This document shows, piece by piece, positions 52,473 through 62,300 of a stretch of DNA of 64,000 bases. Position numbers and translations under genes: made by a program. Source of the DNA: Mycosarcoma maydis (lineage: Eukaryota > Basidiomycota > Ustilaginomycetes > Ustilaginales); contig NC_026482.1 of assembly GCF_000328475.2 (NCBI RefSeq), forward strand, positions 186,001 to 250,000, read 5' to 3'. Every line of letters begins with the position of its first letter. Within the stretch, counting starts at the first letter, position 1. Below the pieces are notes generated by a model that did no database searches, was not told the DNA's origin, and saw nothing but the letters and a program-made list of their open reading frames with translations.

Positions 52473-53651
52473 TCAAAGCTTTGACCTCGCGTGGCTGGAT
52501 GGCGGGGCCAGGGGAAGTGGGTTGAACCATTTCGGGTTGCGTTTCTGTGGTCGAACACAGCCAAGATAAAGGGGAAGAGGGCGACACAGCATCAGTACAG
52601 ACACGCAGATGAACTACGCTAGCGCTAGACACACGCAAAGACGTACCCCTTTGAATGCCTCTAAGCCTTCGTTGATGTTCTTGCCCACATAGAGCAATCG
52701 ACTTCTGTCGGACAACAAGTTGTCTCGCGCCGAAGCATCAATGTCGCCGTTCGTCGAGTCGCGGGCCATGACTAAGGCAGACTTTGTCACAAGCACGCTA
52801 TCGGGACTATTCTGGGTCAGCTGAATGGCGATATCGATAGCAGCCTTATCTACTGCTGCCTGACCGAGCTCCTCGGATGTCGACTTTGCAACATCAACGA
52901 GCCGGTTGACCATATTGTACCGGTCATGAGCTTCCTTAGCACTGATAGGCTTGCCGAGGAGGAGAAGCTCCGACGCACGTTGCTGTACGCAAAAAGATGG
53001 AAGAGAAATCACGGAAGAGAGAGAGGCAAGATGAAAGAGTGCTGAGCTTAGTTTTGTTCTCAACGCAATGATAGTTTTACAAGCGACGATCTTGCGACTT
53101 ACGTGACCACATAGCTGTGTGAGTCGAGGAATACCACCCATGGCAGCCACAACGCCCCTGGCTACCTCAGGCAGGCCGATTACGGATCGAGTACTGGCCA
53201 CCACCATGTCGCAATTGAGGATGGTCTCTGTGCCGCCTCCCATGCAAATACCATCAACAGCGGCGATGATGGGCTTGGCGCTCCTTCGCGAACTCATACC
53301 CCCAAAGCCACCTCGCTTGAGCCTCTGAATGGATTTACTAACCTCTGCATCAGACTGCATGGGCTCTCCTGTGGTATGCGTCATAGTATCGGAAGTCTGA
53401 TTCTTGCTGAGCCAATCCTTGAGGTCTTGGCCGGCGCAAAACGCTCTACCCTTGCCCGCAAGGATGATAACCCAAAGAGAGGGCTCGGTCTCGAACCAAT
53501 CGAACACACGACAGATGTCCTCTTCCATAGCATCCGTCATCGAGTTGAGCTGTTTGGGTCTGTTGAGCGTCATCTGAAGCACATGACGTGCAGGGATGGT
53601 GAGGATCAGATGTGAGCCCACCTTCGGCATCATGATTTTAGAGGAGGTCAT
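52473..53651 (-). CDS. Peroxisomal enoyl-CoA hydratase/isomerase family protein, three exons
   Basis: The coding sequence is the complement of 53103-53651, 52647-52982 and 52473-52544, 318 residues. Intron 1 (52983-53102, 120 bases) starts GTAAGT and ends TACAG. Intron 2 (52545-52646, 102 bases) starts GTACGT and ends CACAG. Both are phase 0. Intron 1 is a multiple of three and has no stop, so an unspliced frame stays open. The protein is of the crotonase fold: KGRAFCAGQDL (CoA/oxyanion), VDGICMGGGTETILNCD and IGLPEVARGVVAAMGG. Both positions that carry catalytic glutamates in hydratases are Glu. The third exon ends in ...SHARSKL, a perfect peroxisomal targeting signal type 1. A role in peroxisomal fatty acid or branched acyl-CoA breakdown is likely; the exact substrate is not clear. 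Confidence 0.88.
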
Positions 53652-54128
53652 GTTGATGTTTGATTCGAAGCTTCTTGCTAGATTTGCAATGTCTGCTTGG
53701 TGCGCTTCATGAGAGAGTGATCAGCGAGTGTAGACAGGTCTTATACTTGACCTTCTAGTGAATGCACTTATAGCTTAGCATCCACCAAGTGTTGAGCAAG
53801 TTGGTACACCGCATTGACTAGGCTAGAAAGCAAGGTCCAGCCGGTCTTCGGCCCTTCCTTGTCCGGCTATTCATCGAGAAAAAATGCGGGGAATGAAGGT
53901 CACATCTCCCGATGAAAATCCCGATCTTGCGACTAACACAAGATTCACGATTGAAATTAGGGCGTGTCCTCCACATGCCCTAAGCTTCGATTGAGCTTGC
54001 TGGCCAAGCGTACTCGGTGACTGTACAAGGTACCACCGAAATCTTAATGGTAGCGCTCCTTATCATACCACCATATCTCCAGTGACCTACAAGATTCGCA
54101 ACACCATCACCTAACGAGAAACTCAAAA
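53652..54128. other. Shared divergent upstream region, hydratase / Pmp3
   Basis: 477 bases between two divergent start codons. An AGATTCACGATTG motif lies near 53941-53953. The last 70 bases (CCACCATATCTCC ... CACCATCACC) are probably the leader of the Pmp3-type gene. Confidence 0.6.
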
Positions 54129-54842
54129 ATGACGGACGGATCCGACATCATCCTAATTCTCGGTGAGTGGATAATCTCAAGGTTGTGCTTGCTGCGGGTC
54201 ACCTTCGCAACTGACTCGCTAAGATTCCCATTCTGTGCCCATGCTTCTCGCTCGCTATGCGGTAAACCGACTCTATGAACAACAGTGGCTATAATCCTGC
54301 CGCCTGCAGCAGTGGCATTCATCACTGGTGTGAGTGTGGTGAAACCTGATCGAGATCTGCTCGTCGTTGACAAAGAATAGCTTACTTACATTGCCGGGGG
54401 TTTCCTCCGATTCTTTATTCCGGTAGTGCTCATGTGATCTGATGATCAACATCTTGCTGACCATCCTCGGGTGAGTGTCATTTGATAGGGCCACAAGCTG
54501 CGCTTCTTGAAGCCTTTGCCTGACAATCTGTATCAATCTGCAATTTCATTTTTGCGCGTTTGGCTTCGTATTGCCGCCCATACAGATACATCCCGGGACA
54601 CATCCATGCTTGTAAGTGGATATATTTACTATCAGCTTCTTTCCAGAGATACTGACTGATGCGTTTATCCGTGTTCATCGCCTTTTTCTTTTCTCACAAA
54701 AGTCTGGCTCATCTACAAGAAGATGAAAGCCGAAGAGCGCTTCAACGGTGCCGTCCAATACACAGGTAACGGCGAGTGGGTGCCCAAGTACGGCCAGCCT
54801 GTCCACCAGGTTCCGCCTCCCAGCTACGGAGCCACGCAGTAA
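54129..54842 (+). CDS. PMP3: Pmp3-type plasma membrane proteolipid, five exons
   Basis: Reconstructed by hand from 54129-54162, 54286-54329, 54427-54470, 54586-54611 and 54703-54842: 288 bases, 95 residues. Introns are 123, 97, 115 and 91 bases, all GT...AG (donors GTGAGT, GTGAGT, GTGAGT, GTAAGT). The protein starts MTDGSDIILI and has two membrane segments, LVAIILPPAAVAFITG and MINILLTILGYIPGHIHAF, joined by a CSCD turn. WLIYKKMKAEERF follows. This is the signature of the small UPF0057/Pmp3 family, which sits in the plasma membrane and affects membrane potential and cation tolerance. The C-terminal 40 residues (VPKYGQPVHQVPPPSYG) form a Pro/Tyr-rich tail with a PPPSY element, an extension beyond the ~55-residue yeast protein. 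No single exon is long enough to stand out as an open frame. Confidence 0.92.
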
Positions 54843-55529
54843 GGCGTGTTAAGTAAGGCGTGTTATAGCTATGAAACCAGCATGATTTCTGTCAAAACCT
54901 CCCTGTCATCGATCGCCGAACATTAGCCTCGCTGGCATTGTGACCTGTTCCGTTCTTCTTTCCCTTTACAGAAGTATCAGTTGTTAACCCTTCCTAGCCT
55001 GCAATCCTATCGTCAGCTCAGTGATGTACCGACTTCCAGCAATGGCACCTGATTTGCTATGTCAACAGCCTCGTCCGTACTTTGAGTATGACGGTGAATG
55101 AGCAGCCGCGAGCCTCCAAGGTCCGGGGAAATCTTAAATTTCCTGGCCAACGCGCAGCAGCGCAGCAGTTGCGAGTGCAGTATATGGTCATTTTCAGGAA
55201 AGGGGCGGATCGGGCGCTCAGGTGAAGCAGGATGATTCCTGGTATCGTGATTAGGGTAGCCGTGTCTTCGTCCTTTTCTCTCTTTCAACTCACGCGTGCT
55301 GGCCCATGCTCGGCTCACTTCTTCAAAGTCACAATCACGGATGCAGAGTTCACGATTCATCTCATTCTTCCTGATCTGATTGCCTTTGTTCTAGGCCACC
55401 ATAACAAACTTGGGCGCCGTTGGTCGCTGTCAACACTACCCTTACTTTTTGTAGTACATCGGCCAGATACTCCTTGTCTGCGCACACTTTAGTGCCCGCA
55501 CGCTCGCACACCCTCAATACGTCGCATAG
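54843..55529. other. Intergenic region
   Basis: The 3' region of the Pmp3-type gene and the upstream region of phosphatidylserine decarboxylase, both on the plus strand. I see no gene here. AGTTCACGATTCATCTC near 55349 is a partial heptamer-family motif. Confidence 0.55.
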
Positions 55530-57446
55530 ATGAGAGCCCCGTTCTTGCGGCCTCGTGGGCGCAGCGACCTTGTACGAATCTTGGCCTTGCCAGACTCCTT
55601 GCATTCGGTTATTCCTCTGATCTCGTCTCGGACAATATCGACAGCATCGCCATCCTTCCGCTCGACAATCCTACTCGTTCGTCCGCCTTCAATCTCTACC
55701 AGACGATATTATAGTAGAGACCCACTTCAAGCCGAACACGAGGCCAACACAGTTCGAGGCAATCGTGCGGCACGAAGCCGTGCCGAGGAACAGGCGCGAG
55801 AGCACCAACAGGAAAAGCAAAAGGGCAATCAAGGCTCTTACAAGCAAAAAGTTTTCAGATCATGGTCTGGTACACCGATCAAGTGGTACCCCATACCCAT
55901 CCTCCTCGGTGCTGTGGTGCTGGTCGGCGTGCAAGCGCGTAGAAGCTATGTCGCAGAGCAGAACGGTAAGGGTGTTGGGACCAAGATCGTCGATGAGAAT
56001 GGTCAAGTTGTCAAGATGCAAGGCCCTTGGACCGTGTATGTCATTGGTGCGCTTCCTCTGAATGCCATCTCTCGCGCTTGGGGTTGGGCGAACAACCTTA
56101 CACTGCCTGTCTGGTTTCGACCGTTTGGGTTCAAGCTGTACGCCTCCATCTTTGGCTGCAACCTGGACGAGATGAAGGATCCTGATCTTACGCACTACAG
56201 GAGTTTGGGCGAGTTCTTTTATCGAGAGCTCAAAGAAGGCGCGCGTCCAGTCGACGACAGCATCCTCGTCTCACCCGCCGATGGAAAGGTATTGCACTTC
56301 GGTGAGATCGCTGGTCGACGTGTTGAGCAGGTCAAAGGCATCACATATTCCCTCGATGCTCTTCTCGGAGTCACAAGCTCTCCAGAAGCTACCGAGAAAG
56401 TGATTGGCAACTCGCAAGATGACTCGGATCATGAACACCTTGATGACCGCCAATTTGCTTCCGTCAACGGAATTGACTATTCGCTTGATGAGCTTCTCGG
56501 CGACGAAAAGAGCAAGTCGGCATTGCCCGATCAGAATGAGACACCCAAGCGCAAGGCCTTCTGGAAGAAGTTCGTCAAGGCATCCTACTGGAAATCGTGG
56601 ATAAAGCGTTCGCCAGCGCAGGGTTCAAACACGACTGGCATCCCGGCTGCTGGTGACGAAAGCGGCTCGGACGAAAGCTACGACGAGGCGCATGACGATA
56701 ACGACGAAGACGACGTTCAGCGCAAGGACGAGGCTGCACTGATCAAGAAACCAACGCAGATAGACGATGCGGGTATGCCCGAACCCGACACACCCGAAGT
56801 GCTTGGCCGCTACGCCAATGTGGCGTACGAAATGGGTGTGGGAGCACTCCCGCCGCTTCTGCAGCCTCACTCGCATGGCCAGAAAGGTGTCAAAGAGGGA
56901 AATAAGCTCTTCTTCTGCGTGATCTATCTTGCTCCCGGAGATTACCATCGCTTCCACAGCCCTACCAACTGGGTAGCTGAGCGTCGTCGCCACTTCCGGG
57001 GCGAGCTGTACTCTGTGTCGCCGTACATGGCGCGTCGTCTCTCGAATCTGTTTGTGCTCAACGAGCGCGTCGCTCTACTCGGTCGATGGAGGCACGGCTT
57101 CTTCGGCATGGTACCCGTCGGCGCCACCAATGTTGGTTCGATCCGCATCAACTTTGACAAGGCACTGCGCACCAACGTGCGCATGCAGCGCTACCTCGCC
57201 GGCACCTACTCGGAAGCGTCTTACTCGGGCGCGAGCAAGTTGCTCGGAGGTCAGCCTCTGGCGGCGGGAGACGAGATGGGCGGGTTCCTGCTCGGCTCCA
57301 CCATTGTGCTCGTCTTTGAAGCTCCCAATGAGTTCCGCTTCGACCTCAAGCCCGACCAAAAGGTCAAGGTGGGCCAACGACTAGGTGACGTCCGACAACC
57401 TTCTACCGAAGAGTCAGAGGAAAAGAAGAACGGTCGTCAAGTTTAA
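55530..57446 (+). CDS. PSD1: Mitochondrial phosphatidylserine decarboxylase proenzyme
   Basis: 638 residues, one exon. The first ~60 residues are Arg/Ser-rich (mitochondrial targeting). A membrane segment (IPILLGAVVLVGVQARRSY, about residues 128-146) anchors it in the inner membrane. The enzyme makes phosphatidylethanolamine from phosphatidylserine. Catalytic-domain marks are RSLGEFFYRELKEGARPV, SPADGKVLHFG, LAPGDYHRFHSP, MVPVGATNVGSI and the self-cleavage site LLGST (Gly589-Ser590), where Ser becomes the pyruvoyl group. Between the ADGKV and APGDYHRF parts lies an insertion of roughly 170 residues, acidic at its end (GSDESYDEAHDDNDEDD). It contains a second copy of the ITYSLDALLG motif (56331-56370 and 56463-56502). 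The stop is 176 bases from that of the convergent Nnf1-like gene. Confidence 0.96.
   Translation: MRAPFLRPRGRSDLVRILALPDSLHSVIPLISSRTISTASPSFRSTILLVRPPSISTRRYYSRDPLQAEHEANTVRGNRAARSRAEEQAREHQQEKQKGNQGSYKQKVFRSWSGTPIKWYPIPILLGAVVLVGVQARRSYVAEQNGKGVGTKIVDENGQVVKMQGPWTVYVIGALPLNAISRAWGWANNLTLPVWFRPFGFKLYASIFGCNLDEMKDPDLTHYRSLGEFFYRELKEGARPVDDSILVSPADGKVLHFGEIAGRRVEQVKGITYSLDALLGVTSSPEATEKVIGNSQDDSDHEHLDDRQFASVNGIDYSLDELLGDEKSKSALPDQNETPKRKAFWKKFVKASYWKSWIKRSPAQGSNTTGIPAAGDESGSDESYDEAHDDNDEDDVQRKDEAALIKKPTQIDDAGMPEPDTPEVLGRYANVAYEMGVGALPPLLQPHSHGQKGVKEGNKLFFCVIYLAPGDYHRFHSPTNWVAERRRHFRGELYSVSPYMARRLSNLFVLNERVALLGRWRHGFFGMVPVGATNVGSIRINFDKALRTNVRMQRYLAGTYSEASYSGASKLLGGQPLAAGDEMGGFLLGSTIVLVFEAPNEFRFDLKPDQKVKVGQRLGDVRQPSTEESEEKKNGRQV
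56331..56502 (+). repeat. Duplicated YSLDxLLG motif inside PSD1
   Basis: VKGITYSLDALLG (from 56331) and VNGIDYSLDELLG (from 56463) are two copies of a segment found once in most mitochondrial decarboxylases. The DNA has diverged, so the duplication is old. Confidence 0.7.
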
Positions 57447-57622
57447 AATGTTTTCACCCAAAACACAATTCCTGTTTTGCTATACCCTTAGCGCCACTGG
57501 TGTCTGCCGTTCAACACGAGCAGAATCTCATTGCTCTTTCAATGAGTAAAAGCTAAACGTGCAGATCGCGCCGAGAGAGAAAGGTCTGTGAAGCTGATGT
57601 ACAGGTGAGGTGACGGTGATCG

Positions 57623-58744
57623 TTAGACCCGCGCGCCGAGGTCTTGGAGGAGGTCGTCCATGGTTTGGCGAAGTTGCTTTTGCATGTCTGGCGTAGCTTC
57701 GAGACCTTTGATTGCCTGTTTTGGGAGCACGAGGTGGACACGAGGATGGAGGTCAGTGCGTGATGTTTTGAAGTGAATAACACGGGGTGTGTGTTGAGAA
57801 TGACTTACTGATTCGAGAGCGTCCAATGAGTCGGTTGCATCACGCTGAATCGCAGTGCTTCTTGCACGCGTCTCGAGCAATGCAGCATGGATGGCACGAT
57901 TCTGCTTGCGCACTGAATCCAATTCTAGCTTCAATTGATCGACTCTCCTCTCCTGGTCCGGAATGGCCTTTGCCGAGATGGCGGTTTCGAGATCAATCTC
58001 TTTTCTCCAAACGTCCTTGATCTCTGGGGCATTCTCTGCGTATCCTGCCTGGTACCTGGCGTCTGCTTCCTGGGTCAATCGGTGCAACGAGGCCAATTTG
58101 GCTTGTAGATCGTTTGAATCGATCAGTTTTTCGGATTCGTCGATGATGGCGTCTTTGAGTTGACTGACAAACTGCTGACGCAGGGCTTCTACCGAGTCGG
58201 CGTCGATGTGAGGGAGCGCTTTGGCGAACGAGGAGCGCGTGGCGCGGTGTTCGATCAGGTCGAGGAAGCGGAAGAGCGCTTGACGCAGTCGGTCGAGCCG
58301 GACGTTGACGTCGGTTCCCAAGCCAGCTTCAGATGTGGATGGCGGAGCATTGGATCGGCGTGACTTCTTTCGAACTTGCTCCTCGGATGCTGTAGGTGCA
58401 TCCGTCGATGTTCGACTCTTTCTCCCACTGCGCGTTGGCTTGCTACTCGTCTCCTCCTTCACCGCCGCCGTCGCTTCCTCCACCGCTTTCGCTTCCGCTT
58501 CTGCTTCCCCTTGTTCCTTACCCTCCGTCGCCATTTCCGTCGCTGAATGCGTTTGCAATGCTTCATCACCCAAACTCTCTCCAACTTCACCTAACGCCGA
58601 ATTAGAAGCTTGCACCGGCGCATCGCGTGCTTGCTTCTGAAACTGAAACGATGTCTCTCTCTCCTCATCCACTCTCTCCTGCTCCATCACAAGTTGTTCA
58701 TCTGCATTGTGAGCTTCTGGCGTAGTTTGCGCCTCTGACGACAT
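57623..58744 (-). CDS. Nnf1-like kinetochore (MIND/Mis12 complex) protein, two exons
   Basis: The coding sequence is the complement of 57809-58744 joined to 57623-57715, 342 residues. The 93-base intron (57716-57808) starts GTAAGT and ends AACAG, phase 0. It is a multiple of three without a stop, so the unspliced frame is open. The ATG at 58744 (MSSEAQTTPEA) fits better than 58861, which reads through leader. Residues 1-150 are acidic, low-complexity, with a KPTRSGRKSRTS patch. The following helical part matches Nnf1/PMF1: LRQALFRFLDLIE..., FAKALPHIDADSVEALRQQF, then IDSNDLQAKLASLHRLTQEADAR, and a coiled coil (RRVDQLKLELDSVRKQNRAI). Nnf1 proteins hold the Mis12 complex at the kinetochore. The call rests on this pattern, without a search. 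Confidence 0.68.
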   Translation of the reverse strand: MSSEAQTTPEAHNADEQLVMEQERVDEERETSFQFQKQARDAPVQASNSALGEVGESLGDEALQTHSATEMATEGKEQGEAEAEAKAVEEATAAVKEETSSKPTRSGRKSRTSTDAPTASEEQVRKKSRRSNAPPSTSEAGLGTDVNVRLDRLRQALFRFLDLIEHRATRSSFAKALPHIDADSVEALRQQFVSQLKDAIIDESEKLIDSNDLQAKLASLHRLTQEADARYQAGYAENAPEIKDVWRKEIDLETAISAKAIPDQERRVDQLKLELDSVRKQNRAIHAALLETRARSTAIQRDATDSLDALESVSHSQHTPRVIHFKTSRTDLHPRVHLVLPKQAIKGLEATPDMQKQLRQTMDDLLQDLGARV

Positions 58745-59332
58745 TGTGAGTGAAAGAGAGATGATGCCAAGTTGACAAAGAGTGTGGTGTCGAATCGACT
58801 TGATAGCTGGAAATGTCTCAACGCGATGTCGGCAGCAGTGAAGGAGCAAAGTGTTGACCACGTCGGAGAAAAGGCTTGATCAAGCAGCGTCGCCCGTGAT
58901 GATGCAATGTACAGATAGGATCCAGAGTTACTGCGTCGTGGCCGAACAATACGAGCTTCCAAGGTGCTTCCAATGCTCCAAACATTCGAGTCGTGAGTTG
59001 GTGGAGGAGAAACGTGAAAGGGTCTATTCGTGATTTTGTTGGTCTCAACGCGTCACGCGCCCACGGCACATCGTGCATACCAAAAATCGTGAATTTCCAA
59101 ACCCTTGTTCGAACAGCAAGGACTAACACGCTTACTGTAGTTTTTGTCCATGGTCTACACACACAACAGAAACGAGACGGGATATTTACGGTCGTGAGTA
59201 CAGTACACACAACAGTACATACACGCTGTTGATCCACACGAACAATTCATATTCATCATCACAGCAGCCGGGGCGCACCGAAAGAATCCCAGTCTATTGA
59301 ACATAGAGTTGACGAAACCCGTATGGGACCAT
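58745..59332. other. Intergenic region
   Basis: Upstream region of the Nnf1-like gene and 3' region of the ankyrin-FYVE-RING gene, both on the minus strand. AATCGTGAATTTCC (59085-59098) and an ATTCGTGATT (59027-59036) are heptamer-family motifs. No gene is seen. Confidence 0.55.
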
Positions 59333-62300
59333 CTACCAATCTCTGGCGTGCACAGGACATTCGCGACCTCGCTTGAACCACGAGTCGATACAACCACGGT
59401 GGAAGTAGCACAAGCATGGCAGACGTGCAATGGTGCTGTTGGCGACAAAGTCCTCCATACAGATCGAGCACTCTTTGCCCACGATTGGCGAGTCCTCAGG
59501 CAGCTTGTAGACGAGGTACCTTCCACCTTGCATGCTCCCGCCTCCACCGTTTTCGAGGCAGTTGCGTACGTGAGCCTCCTGCTCCTCGGAACCGCCGAGG
59601 GCCGAGAGCGTGGTGGAGCAGACAGGACACTCGGTCAGCTCGCTGGCCCGACTCGAGACATCGCTCGGGGGTGCCAGCGTGGATCGAAACGCGCCGTCTT
59701 CCAGTTGCGTCTCCAAGATCGAGCGTCCGGAAACCTCGTCGGCACCACGCGATCGCGAGGCAGCCATCATGGCATCAGCCCCCCTCATATTTTGCAACTG
59801 AGGTGGTAGCTGCAACTCGGCATGGCAGCCGTTGCAGACGCGCGTCGGCGCGAGCACTTCTGAAGCTGCCATGCTGGGAAGGCTCGGATCGACGACGAGC
59901 TCGGCCATCCTGAGCTGTGCGCGCTTGGACGAACAAGCGTCGCAAAAGATGCGACCGCATCTTCTACAGTGATGCTTGCGGAGGAAGAAGGTAAAGTGGC
60001 GACCGCAGCCTATGCAGTCCTTGGCCTCTTCGTCGCGCTGCCACTGTGGCTGCAGGTTCTGCTCGCGCATGGTGGGGCCATGGCGCAGCACAACCTTATT
60101 TGGCGCCTCGTTGGTGGGCACGCGGAACTCACGGTTGGCGGCGAGGTCAGCGCTGCGTGCGGCAGCGAGCGACGTACCGGCCTCGGACGGCGCGACACTG
60201 TTGCGCAGCATCGAGGCGGCACTACTCTGTCGCTGAGAGAGTGAGGGTCGAGAGAGGGTGCCTGAAGTCTCGCCGTTGACCAGACGAGTGAAGACAGACG
60301 CGCCATCGTCCTTGTACGAGTTCGGGTAGATGAATTCATCGTCATCGTCATCGGCCGCATCCTCGTCCTCGTCTTCGTCCAAGCCGGCGGCCTCGCGCAG
60401 TTGTCCGAGCTGCAGCGCGTACTCCTTTCGCAGCTCTTCAGCGCGGCTTCTACGCTCGACGTCATCGTCTTCGAAAGCGGCGCGCAGCTCTGTATTGGCC
60501 ATGACGAGACGAGCGATACGCCTGGCGAGTTCGTCGCGATCAGCGCCCATGGCATCAGCGGGCGTGGCGCCAGAGGCTGCGCTGGGTCCAGCAAGCGCTT
60601 TGGCTCGACTGACATAGTCGGCGTCTGGACCGAGCTGTGAGCATTCCGACTTGGCAGCCTCTTGGGCGGCCATGATGGCAGCGGTCGACAAACCATGGCT
60701 GCCATCTCCGTTCGATTGAGATTCTGAACTGAGTACCAGATGCTCTGCGCCAGCACCGGTGGCACCCTCGCAAGCTTCGAGGTCATCGCCGAATTCGATG
60801 TCGAGGCGACGTCGCAGAACGCGTATCCATCGTCTTCGGCGCACCCAGCTGCTTGAGGAAATCTCTTGCTCGGCCTGCGCATTGGCGAAGCCGGCTCCGC
60901 CGGTAATGGCACGGGTGACCGAGGCACTGAGACCACGACCTTCGAGCAATCGCTCGAGGGGCGGCGGGGGCTGAGACGACCACTTGTCATCGAGTGCATC
61001 AAAGGACTGAGCATACTGCCAGCCGTGTTCGACGTCTACGAGCGGATGAGTGGTGTCCAACTGCCATTCGCAGAGCCAAAAGTGCGAAGACTCAGCGTCG
61101 GCATGCTGGGCAGATGCGCCATTGACTGACGACGTGCCTCGGCGAGCTTGCAGGACGGACTCGGGCGTGGGAGTGCTTGCTAAATCGTCGTCGTGGCAGT
61201 CTTGCGGATTGGGTGTATGCTGGGCTGCCAGAGCAGCGGCTCGTCGTCGGGCGGCGGCAGGACCAACACGGGATCGAAGACGCAGCTTGTAGGGCAGAGA
61301 GCGTGTAGGAAGGCCAACATCGTCCTGACGCATGGGTACATGACGCGTGCGACTGGGAGCGAGAGGGCCGGGCGGCATGGAGCTGGGCGAACGTCTGTCT
61401 GGCTTGTGGGCGCGAGCGGCGCTAGATGAGCTCCATCGAGGCTTGCCACCGTTCAGGGCGAGCGTCTGGAGACGGGTGTCAAGTCGCTGATTCTCGTGCA
61501 GTATGACGGGGATGGTAGTATGTAAGGCAAGTGGCTCGTAGGGACCGCGACCCGGAACGATTGCGCCAGAGCGAGAAGGGGACGAGGTAGTAAATTTGGA
61601 GGCATTCCAGCGTTCTGCCTCATAGCGCTCGAGAATCTCGCAAATATAGACTTCAAAGGTGGCGGCTGCGACGTCAAAGGCAGTCTCTCCGGCAGCATTG
61701 CGCACAAAGGGATCGGCGTGATACTTTGCGGTGAGATGGCGTACGACGGGGAGATGGCCTTTGGAGGCGGCGTTCATGAGGGGCGTCCATGCCCCTCTGC
61801 CTCCTTGAACGTCGATTTGTGCATGGCCACGATCAACGAGGAGCCGAACGAGGTCGAGATAACCTCGACTGCAGGCATTGTGAAGCGCAGTCCAGCCGTC
61901 TGCATCTTGAGCGTTGGCATCGGCGCCGTGGGAGAGGAGCAAGGAAGCGACAGAAAGCTTGCCTGCCATGGCGGCTTTGTGCAGGGCGGTCTCGCCTTCA
62001 CGATCTTCCATCTCGACGATAGCGCCGGCTTGGGTGATGAGCCAACGAACAATGTCGGTCTTGCCGTCCTTGGCGGCAAAGTGGAGCGGTACAAGGCCAT
62101 TGCCCGGGTTTGGGTCGTTGGAGAGAGAAAACATGGAGAGACCGGATTCTTGGGCTGTGTGAAAGAACGACTGCAGATCGGAAAGTGGACCGCGGCTGCA
62201 GAGCTGAGCCAGAGTGTCGTAGTCAATGTGCACTGCTGTTTCGGCTGGTGCCGAAGAAGTCAGAGACTGTTCTGCGGCGCTTCCGACGACGATGTGCTCG

